A stretch of DNA of 64,000 nucleotides from positions 3,534,001-3,598,000 of the forward strand of contig NZ_CP125947.1 of NCBI RefSeq assembly GCF_030064165.1, written 5' to 3'. A program made the position numbers and the translations under genes. Under the pieces are notes generated by a model. The model saw only the letters and a program-made list of their open reading frames with translations. It searched no databases and was not told the DNA's origin. Below, one piece after another: positions 9,029-17,500 of this stretch. The DNA comes from Comamonas resistens (lineage in GTDB: Bacteria > Pseudomonadota > Gammaproteobacteria > Burkholderiales > Burkholderiaceae_C). Each line of letters begins with the position of its first letter. Position 1 is the first letter of the stretch.

Positions 9029-9889
9029 ATGGAACTGAAGATTGACGAAGGCCTGAAGGCCTATATCGACCCTCTGACCCCGGACGAGCACGAATCGCTG
9101 GAGCGCAGCATCCTCGCCGAAGGCTGCCGCGACTCCCTGGTGGTCTGGGGCGATCTGCTCATCGACGGCCACAACCGCTACGGCATCTGCCAGAAACACG
9201 GCCTGCCCTACAACACCGTGCAGGCCACGCAGTTCAAGAACATGGACGACGTGCATCTGTGGATGATCGACCAGCATCTGGGCCGCCGCTCGGTCTCCGA
9301 CTTCCAGCGCGGCGTGCTGGCGCTGCGCAAGCGCGAGATCATTGCCGAGCGACGCGCTGCAGCAGCCGCTGCCGTGAACGCCGCCAAGGCCGCCCAGCCG
9401 GCCAGCGAGGAAGCCCCCAGGGAAGGCGAGACCGACCCCGTGGTGGCCCAGGCTCTGGCCAGCGTGGCCAAGGTGCCCGACGAGGCACTGGACACACGTG
9501 AAGCCCTGGCCCGCGCCGCCCGCCTGTCGGCCGGCCAGGTCAAGATGATCGAGACCATCCAGGAAAAGGCCGCGCCCGAAGTCGTGGCAGCGGTCAAGGC
9601 CGGCGAACTCTCGCTCAATGCCGCAGCCGTGGTCGCCACCCTGCCCGAGGAAGAGCAGCAGGCCGTGGCCGCCGAAGGCGCCGATGCGCTCAAGCAGGCC
9701 GCCAAGCGCGTGCGCGACGCCAAGAAAAAGCCCAAGGCCGCCAAGCCCGAAACCGAAGAATCGGCAGAAGCCGCGCCAGCCGCCAGCCCCGAAGAGCTGC
9801 AGGCCCGCGTCACTGAGCTGGAAGCTGAAAACGAGCGCCTGCGCATGCAGGTCAAGACGCTGCAGGAACTGCTGGCCGAGCAAGGCTGA
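9029..9889 (+). CDS. ParB/Srx-fold protein, solo, with coiled-coil tail
   Basis: 286 residues. Residues 15-95 match a ParB N-terminal (ParB/sulfiredoxin) fold with the GDLLIDGHNRYGIC signature common in phage and plasmid ParB-like proteins. Residues 95-130 are strongly basic and Ala-rich, the middle (150-210) is helical and could be the DNA-binding part, and the tail from 255 is a heptad-like coiled coil (ARVTELEAENERLRMQVKTL). No ParA, parS cluster, replication gene or phage gene is near, so this is not the chromosomal ParB. Homologues are often labelled plasmid replication/partition related. The function here is unknown: a DNA-binding or nucleotide-hydrolysing regulator is the most that can be inferred. 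Confidence 0.75.
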   Translation: MELKIDEGLKAYIDPLTPDEHESLERSILAEGCRDSLVVWGDLLIDGHNRYGICQKHGLPYNTVQATQFKNMDDVHLWMIDQHLGRRSVSDFQRGVLALRKREIIAERRAAAAAAVNAAKAAQPASEEAPREGETDPVVAQALASVAKVPDEALDTREALARAARLSAGQVKMIETIQEKAAPEVVAAVKAGELSLNAAAVVATLPEEEQQAVAAEGADALKQAAKRVRDAKKKPKAAKPETEESAEAAPAASPEELQARVTELEAENERLRMQVKTLQELLAEQG

Positions 9890-9920
9890 TCTCCTTCTGC
9901 CGAAAGCCAAAAAAACCCAA

Positions 9921-9946
9921 AGGCGAGACCGAGGTCTCGCCTTTTT
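9921..9946 (+). terminator. Rho-independent terminator after ParB-like gene
   Basis: GGCGAGACC-GA-GGTCTCGCC followed by TTTTT, 32 bp after the stop codon. Confidence 0.9.
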
Positions 9947-10134
9947 CATGCCTGGGTTGCGCTAGCAATAGATCGTTTCGGATGCTCATCGTGTACCAAT
10001 GGTTGCCTCAGATAAGACTCAAGTCATAGAACAGCCTCTTCCAAATACCTGAAATCAGTGATTGCACAGGTGTGTGCCATACATATAGGATTCACAGTTA
10101 ATTACATTTATTGACAATCTCATACCTCTTGTAT

Positions 10135-10650
10135 ATGCCTTCTCATACAACCACGACTTGGTGGTTAACCGGCTTATCAGGTGCCGGCAAGACCACTTTG
10201 GCGCAGGCTCTTGCCAAAGAGCTGCGCGACCGTGCTGAAGCAGTCTGCGTCGTGGATGGCGATGAGTTGCGCAGCGGCTTGAGCCAAGATCTCGGCTTTG
10301 ATAGTGCCAGTCGTGCGGAAAATGTCCGCCGTGCAGCTCACATGGCACGCATCCTCAATGCCAACGGCATTCATGCCGTGGTCGCGATGATCTCTCCTGC
10401 GGCGAAAGAGCGTGATGCCGCCTTGGCCTTGATCGGCAAAGAGCGCTGCAAGGAAATCTATATAAACACACCGCTGGAGATCTGCATGCTGCGCGATCCC
10501 AAGGGCTTGTATAAGCGTGCAGAGATAGGTCAGCTGACGCAAATGACCGGTGTGCAGTCGGCTTACGAGCCTCCACTCAGTCCCGCCTTGCACCTCGATA
10601 CCAACGTCACTGAGATATCGCAGGCTGTGCTACAAATTCTTGCCATTTGA
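10135..10650 (+). CDS. cysC: Adenylylsulfate (APS) kinase
   Basis: 171 residues. Phosphorylates adenosine 5'-phosphosulfate to PAPS, the sulfate donor. Walker A is GLSGAGKTT near the N-terminus, then DGDELR, a LGFD..RAENVRRAAHMARIL block, ISPAAKERDAA, and the family block NTPLEICMLRDPKGLYKRA. The length is that of a stand-alone kinase. Start 10135 (MPSHTTTTWWLTGLSG) is chosen over an upstream TTG. The preceding 190 bp are visibly AT-richer than the flanks, hinting at acquired DNA. No ATP sulfurylase genes (cysND) are present, so this is probably not part of assimilatory sulfate reduction; it likely feeds the sulfotransferase that starts 5 bp downstream. Confidence 0.9.
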   Translation: MPSHTTTTWWLTGLSGAGKTTLAQALAKELRDRAEAVCVVDGDELRSGLSQDLGFDSASRAENVRRAAHMARILNANGIHAVVAMISPAAKERDAALALIGKERCKEIYINTPLEICMLRDPKGLYKRAEIGQLTQMTGVQSAYEPPLSPALHLDTNVTEISQAVLQILAI

Positions 10651-10655
10651 CCCCA

Positions 10656-11513
10656 ATGCGCTACCACTTCATCACCGGCCTGCCCCGCTCTGGCTCCACC
10701 CTGCTGTCGGCCCTGCTGCTGCAAAACCCGCGCTTCCACGCCGGCATGACCAGCCCCGTGGGCAGCCTGTTCAAAAGCATGATCAATCAATTGAGCGCAG
10801 GCAGTGAGTTCGGCCCTGTTGTCAGCAAGGAGCAGCGCCGCCGCCTTGTGCGCGGCCTGTTCGACAGCTACTACGCAGACCAAGCCCAGGCGGGCAAGAG
10901 CGCAGTGTTCGACACCAACCGCATGTGGAGCGCCCACCTGCCCCTGCTCATAGACCTGTTCCCCGGCGCCAGGCTCATCGCCTGCGTGCGCAACGTGGCC
11001 TGGGTCATGGACAGCATCGAGCGCCGCTACCGCGCTAACCCCTACGAGACCACGCGCCTGTTCAACGACGACACCGAGCGCAACACCGTCTACAGCCGCG
11101 TGGACACCCTGGCGCAGCGCAACCGCATGGTCGGCTACCCCTGGGCTGCTCTCAAGGAAGCTTTCTATGGCGAGCACGCCGCATCGCTGTTGGTGGTGGA
11201 CTACGACCTGCTGGCCCAGGCGCCTGAGAAAGTCATGCCGCTCATTTACCAGTTCCTGGGCGAGCCAGAGTTTGGGCATGACTTTGGCAATGTGCGCTAC
11301 GACGCTCCGGACTTCGACGACGCCCTGGGTCTGCACGGCCTGCATAAGGTGCGCAGCAGTGTGGCATTCCAGGCACGACAAACCATCTTGCCTCCCGACC
11401 TGTTCGAGCAGTACAGCCGCCTGAGCTTCTGGCAAGACGGCAGCCGCAGCCGGGCGAACGTTATCACGGCCAAGCCGGCCCCCTGCCCTCCACCGCGCCG
11501 GGAAAGCTATTGA
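10656..11513 (+). CDS. PAPS-dependent sulfotransferase
   Basis: 285 residues, cytosolic, no signal peptide. The 5'-phosphosulfate loop GLPRSGSTLLSALL is at residues 7-20, and the 3'-phosphate-binding segment LIACVRNVAWVMDSIERR is around residue 107. A VVDYDLLAQAP segment and a C-terminal SFW follow, as in bacterial Sulfotransferase_3-type proteins. It follows cysC by 5 bp and precedes the giant secreted protein, so donor synthesis, transferase and a plausible protein or glycan acceptor are encoded in a row. The acceptor is not known. The C-terminal tail is Pro/Arg-rich and looks poorly conserved. Confidence 0.87.
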   Translation: MRYHFITGLPRSGSTLLSALLLQNPRFHAGMTSPVGSLFKSMINQLSAGSEFGPVVSKEQRRRLVRGLFDSYYADQAQAGKSAVFDTNRMWSAHLPLLIDLFPGARLIACVRNVAWVMDSIERRYRANPYETTRLFNDDTERNTVYSRVDTLAQRNRMVGYPWAALKEAFYGEHAASLLVVDYDLLAQAPEKVMPLIYQFLGEPEFGHDFGNVRYDAPDFDDALGLHGLHKVRSSVAFQARQTILPPDLFEQYSRLSFWQDGSRSRANVITAKPAPCPPPRRESY

Positions 11514-11520
11514 ATTCATA

Positions 11521-11553
11521 GCTTCTTGCGCCCGTCAGCAGGGCGCTAGAAGC
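11521..11553. repeat. Small inverted repeat of the ATAGCT/GCGCTA type
   Basis: GCTTCTTGCGCCC and GGGCGCTAGAAGC form a 13-bp stem with one mismatch and a 7-nt loop, located between the sulfotransferase stop and the giant gene. It resembles small dispersed intergenic repeats I associate with Comamonadaceae genomes. As RNA it would be a strong hairpin in the operon and could modulate expression of the downstream gene. Confidence 0.55.
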
Positions 11554-11576
11554 CAAAAAATACCCCAAGGAACGCC

Positions 11577-14500
11577 ATGACCGACAGCACCGCTACCCAT
11601 GACATCGTCTTCATCGACAGCCGTGTGCAAGACGCCGCGACCCTGCTGCAAGGGCTCCAACCTGGCACCCAAGTGGTCTACCTCGACGCCAGCCAAGACG
11701 GTCTGGCGCAAATGGCCGCAGCGCTGGGCGAGCGCGGCGATGTGGGCTCGGTGCAGGTCATCGCCCACGGCAGCGCGGGGCAGCTCTGGCTGGGCAGCAC
11801 CTTTCTGGACAATACCGCGCTGCAGCGGCCCGAGGTACAGGCCCAGTTGGCTGCCCTGGGCCAGGGGCTCACGGCCGATGGCGACCTGCTGGTCTATGCC
11901 TGCAACACCGCCCAGGGCAGCGAGGGCGCGCAGTTCGTCAGCGCACTGGCCGCGCTCACGGGGGCCGACGTAGCGGCCAGCAGCAACCGCACCGGCGCGG
12001 GTGGCGACTGGGACTTGGAGGTGAGCACAGGCACCATTGACCGCACCCCGGTGTTCTCGGCCCTGGGCGAGGCAGCGTACCAGTACAACCTGGCCACCCT
12101 CACTGTGACCAGCAACGCCGACACCGGCGTCGGCACCCTGCGCAACGCCATTGCCGGCGCCATCACCGGCGACACCATCACCTTCAGCAGCGGCATGACC
12201 GTCGGCCTCACCACCGGCCAACTAGTCATCAACAAGGGCATCACCATCGACGGCGACCTCAACAACGACGGCGTCGCCGACGTGACCCTGGACGCCAACT
12301 ACCACAGCCGCGTGCTCCAGGTGCAGGCCGGCAGCAACGTGATGCTCGACGGCCTGGTGATCACCCGTGGCCTGGTGTCCGGCGACGGCGGCGATGCCGG
12401 CAGCGGCCTGGCCGCCGCCAACGCCTTCGGCGGCGGCATCTGGAACGCCGGCACGCTCACCCTGCTCAACACCTCGGTCACTGCCAACGCGGCGGCCGGC
12501 GGCGGTGGTGGCGGCGGCAACTTCGCCTATGACGGCGGCGGCGGCGGCGGCGGCGGCGCGCTGGGCGGCGGCATCGGCGGCCGCGGCGGCGAATCGGGCG
12601 TCTCCAACAATCTGGGCGGCAGCGGCAGCGCCAACCAGGGCGGCCATGGCGGCGCCGATAGCGCCTTCCCCGGCATGGGCGGCCAGGGCGGTACCGGCGT
12701 CGGCGGCGCCGGCGGCAGCTACCTGGGCTATTCCACCGGCGGCACGGGCGGCACCGCCACCAACGGCAGCATCAGCATCGGCGGCGGCGGCGGCGGCCTG
12801 GGCACCGACGCCACCGGCGGCGCCGGCGGCTCAGCAGCGGGCGGCATCTACAACGCGGTTGGCGGCACCATCAACGTCATCGGCAACTCGATCATCAACA
12901 ACAACCTCGGCGCTGGCGGCGGCGGCGGGGGCGGCGGCGCTGGCGGCTCGCTGGGCAACCAGAACGGCGGCGCCGGCGGGCGCGGCGTCGGCGCGGTGTG
13001 GAACAAGGGCATCTTCAACATCACCACGGCCAACAACGCGGCCATGACCAACAACGGCGCCGGCAGCGGCGCCGGCGGCCAGGAACTGGGCACCGGCTCG
13101 CCCGGCCCCAGCCCCGCCGCGGTCACCGGCATCTACAACGACGGCGGCGCGCTCAACACCAGCTACGTGCCCAATGCGCCCCCCGTGCTGGGCGGCCTGC
13201 AAGGCGACAGCGTCACCTTCACCGAGGGCGACAGCGCCCGGCTGATCGACCTGGGCAGCAATGCCACGGTGTCGGACGGCGATTCGGCCGACTTCAACGG
13301 CGGCAGCGTGCGAGTGTCGATCACCACCAACCGCGTCACCGCCGAAGACCTGCTGTCGATCCGTAACCAGGGCACCGGCGCCGGGCAGATCGGCGTCAGC
13401 GGCAGCACCATCACCTATGGCGGCGTCGCCATCGGCACCTTCACCGGCGGCAGCGGCAGCAACGATCTGTTGATCACCTTCAACTCGGCCTCGGCCACGC
13501 CGGCCGCGGTCGAAGCGCTGCTGCACAACCTGGTGTACGACAACAGCAACGTCGACAACCCCACCGCGTCGGCGCGCACCCTGAGCGTCACCGTCTACGA
13601 CGGCGACAGCTACACCACCACCACCACCAATACCGTCACCGTCACCGTGGTGGCGGTGAACGACGCGCCCACGCTCAGCCCGGCCAACAGCAACGCCAGC
13701 TACACCGAGGGCGGCAGCGCCGCTGTGCTCAGCAGCAGCCTGACGCTGGCCGACGTGGACAGCACCACCTTCCAGGGCGCCACCGTCACCGTCAGCGACT
13801 TTCGTGCCGGCGACGTGCTGTCCGTCGGTGCGCCCAACGGCTTCACCGTCAGCTACGACAGCGGCACCGGCGTGCTGACCCTGAGCGGCGGCGGCTCGCA
13901 GGCCGCGTTGCAGGCCGCGCTGCGCTCGGTCACCTATTCCTCGTCCTCGGACGACCCCACCGCCGGCGGCAGCGACACCACCCGCCAGATCAACTTCACC
14001 GTCACCGACAGCGGCGGCGCCACCTCCACCGCGGTCACCGCGCAAGTGACCGTCACCGGCGTCAACGACGCGCCGACGCTGTCCGGCGGCCCCTACACCT
14101 GGGCCGGCACCAACGAAGACACCACCTCGTCCGCCGTTACCGTCGCCACCCTGCTGGGCAGCACCACCCACGCCGACCCAGACGGCCCCGCCGGCGGCAT
14201 CGCCATCACCGGCAGCAGCGGCGGCGGCACCTGGGAATACTCCACCGACGGCGTCAACTGGACCGGCGTCGGCACTGTCTCCAACAACTCCGCGCTGCTA
14301 CTGTCCAGCACCACCCAGTTGCACTTCGTGCCGGATGGCGCCAATGGCAGCGCGGCCGGCCTTACCTTCCGCGCCTGGGACCAGAGCTTCGGCACTGCGT
14401 CCACCAACGGCACGCGCATGACCGCCGACACCAGCACCAACGGCGGTAGCGCCGCGTATTCCAGCGGCACCGCGCAGGCCACGCTCACCGTCAGCAGCGT

Positions 14501-17500
14501 CAACGACGCCCCGGTGCTGACCCCGGTCGGCCCGACGCTGACCGGCCTGACCGATTCCGACACCAACAACCTCGGCGTGGCGGTGTCCAGCTTCCTGAGC
14601 GGCCATGTCACCGATGCGGACACCAGCGCGGTGCAGGGCATCGCCCTCACCGGCCTAACCTCCGGCACCGGCACCTGGCAATACAGCACCAACGGCGGCG
14701 CCAGTTGGCAGAACGTCGGCGCGGTCTCCGACGCCTCGGCACTGCTGCTGCGCAGCGGCGACCGGGTACGCTTCGTGCCCGATGGCATCAACGGCGACAA
14801 CGTCAGCCTGACCTACCATGCCTGGGACCAGAGCGGCGCCACCGTCGGCCAGCAGGGCACCAAGGTCGACGCCAGCGCCACTGGCGGTGCCAACCCGTTC
14901 TCAACCGCCACCGACACCGCCACCCTGGCCGTCACCGCCATCGACGACGCGCCGGTGATCACCACCAGCGGCGGCGCCGCCACCTTCGTCGAGGGCAACA
15001 ACGTGACCTCGACACCGGTGGTGATCGACAGCGGCCTCACCGTGTCCGACAGCGATTCGCCGCAGCTCTCCAGCGCCACGGTAGCGATCAGCGGCAACTT
15101 CCTCGGCAGTCAGGACGTGCTGGCCTTCACCAACAATCCGGCCACCATGGGTGACATCGTCGCCAGCTACGACAGCGGCACCGGCATCCTGACGCTGACC
15201 TCGGCCGCCGGCGCTTCCGCCGCCCAATGGCAAGCCGCGCTGCGCAGCGTCACCTACAGTAACAGCTCGGATACCCCATCCAGCCTCGACCGCACCATCA
15301 CCTTCAAGGTCAACGACGGCAACAGCGACAGCAGCGGCACCGACCGCACCGTCACCGTCGCCGCCACCAACGACGCGCCGACCGTGTCGATGCCAGCCAG
15401 CCTGACCGCGGCGGAGGACACCGCCACCGCCATCACCGGCATCAGCTTCGCCGACGCGGACGCCGGCAGCGCCAGTGTCACCGTCACTCTATCGGTCGGC
15501 AGCGGTACTCTGTCCGCCACCAGCGGCGGCGGCGTCACCATTGGTGGCACCGCCAGCGCGCTGACGCTGTCGGGCTCGATCGCCAACATCAACGCCTTCA
15601 TTACCGGCGGCGCCGTGCAGTTCCTGGGTGCGGCCAACAGCACCACCAGCGTCACCCTCACCGCCAGCATCGACGACGGCGGCCAATCCGGCGGCGCAGC
15701 ACAGACCGGCAGCGGCACGGTCACCATCGCCATCACCCCGGTCAACGATGCGCCGCATGTCAGCGCGCCCTCGTCCATCGCCGTCACCGAGGACGTGACC
15801 AGCGCGCTGAGCGGCATCAGCTTCAGTGACGTCGATGCCAGCCTGGGCACGGTGAGCGTGCAGTTCAGCGTCGTGCCAGGCAGCGGCACCCTCAGCGCCA
15901 CCGACGCGTCCGGCGTCACCGTACTCGGCTCGGGCACCGACACCCTCAGCCTCAGCGGCACGCTGTCCGACATCAACGCCTTCGTCACCGGCGGCGCGGT
16001 CGGCTACACCACCGCGGCCAACGCCACCGGCAACGTAGTGCTCGACGTGACCATCGACGACGGCGGCAACACCGGCAGCGGCGGCAGCCAGACCGACCAC
16101 ACCACCGTCACCCTTACTATCACCGCCGTCAACGACGCCCCGGTCAACAGCGTGCCGGGCACCCAGAGCGTGTTGCAGGACGGCACCCTGATGTTCAGCA
16201 CCGGCAACGGCAACGCGCTGTCGATCGCCGACGTGGACGTCGGCGGCGGCACCATGCGCGTCACCCTCACCGCCAGCAACGGCCTGCTCACCCTGGGCAG
16301 CCTCAGCGGCGTGAGCTTTCTGGTCGGCTCCGGCACCGGCGACGGCACCATGGTGCTCGAAGGCACCCTCAGCGACATCAACAACGCCCTGGCCGGCCTG
16401 TCGTTCGCCCCCACCGGCGGCTACTATGGCCCCGCCTCGGTGCAGATCACCACCGACGACCTCGGCCAATCGGGCAGCGGCGGTGGTCAGACCGATACCG
16501 ACACCATCCTGATCAACGTGGCTCAACCCAACCCGTCGATCACCGGTGTGGCCAGCAGCAGCGCTAACGGTGCCTACAAAATGGGCGACACCGTCCACAT
16601 CACCATCACCTACGATCAGGCTGTGACCGTCTCCGGCGGCGTGCCTACCCTGCTGCTGGAAACCGGCGCCAACGACCGCCTCGCCGTCTACGTGAGCGGC
16701 AGCGGCACCAACACGCTGACCTTCGCCTACGTGGTGCAGGCCGGCGACCACAGCACCGACCTCGACTACGTCGGCTCCGCCGCGCTGTCACTGAACGGGG
16801 CCTCCATCGCCAGCGTCAGTCTGGGCAACCCGGCGTTCACCGCCTTACCAACGCCCGGCGCGGCGGACAGCCTGAGCACCAATGCCGCCATCGTCATCGA
16901 CGGCGTGGCCCCGACCATCACATCGGTGGATGTGCCCACGGCCGCCACTTACACCTTGGGCCAGACGCTGGATTTCACCGTGAATTTTGCTGAAGCCGTC
17001 GCGGTGGATACCACAGGCGGTACCCCACGTCTGACGATTGCGCTTGACACTGGCGGCACTGCCTACGCCAACTACATCAGCGGTAGCGGCACTACCAGCC
17101 TAGTCTTCCAGATGGTTGTTGCCTCAGGCCAAGTCGATCTGACGGGCATCACGGTGGGCGCTCTGCAAGCCCACGGGGGAGTGCTGCGGGATCAGGCGGG
17201 TAATAACGCTGAGCTGGGTCTGCACGGCATTGCTGCAACCAACGGGGTGAAGATCGATGCACCGGCTCCGCCGCAGCCTCCGGCCCCCCAACCGCCAGCC
17301 CCAGAGCCTCCTTCCCCACAGCCCCCCTCCCCGCCAGTCATCATCGACGGCACCACTGTTACGACCACGCCGGGCACTGGGGGCACTGTCATCACCACGA
17401 TCCCCGTGATTACGTCCAACCGCCCAGAAGACCCCAGCACGCCCAACAGCGAGTTGGCGGACATTCCTGTCCTCTCTGCCCCGGACGGCAAACCCATCCT

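Noticed and set aside
9029..9889. Chromosomal partition protein ParB
   Set aside because: No ParA/Soj neighbour or gid/rnp genes, and the domain layout is different.
10111..10137. TTGACA ... TATATG as a promoter for cysC
   Set aside because: Spacer is only 15 bp and the -10 box would overlap the chosen start codon, so it cannot drive this start.
12500..13100. Repetitive GGC pattern that looks like a repeat array
   Set aside because: It encodes poly-Gly in frame, with no constant repeat-spacer structure, so it is not CRISPR or a tandem DNA array.
12831..14171. 446-codon open frame antisense to the adhesin repeats
   Set aside because: It mirrors GC-rich repeat codons of the sense gene, has Gly/Ala/Arg-rich low-complexity translation and no domain or ribosome-binding site.
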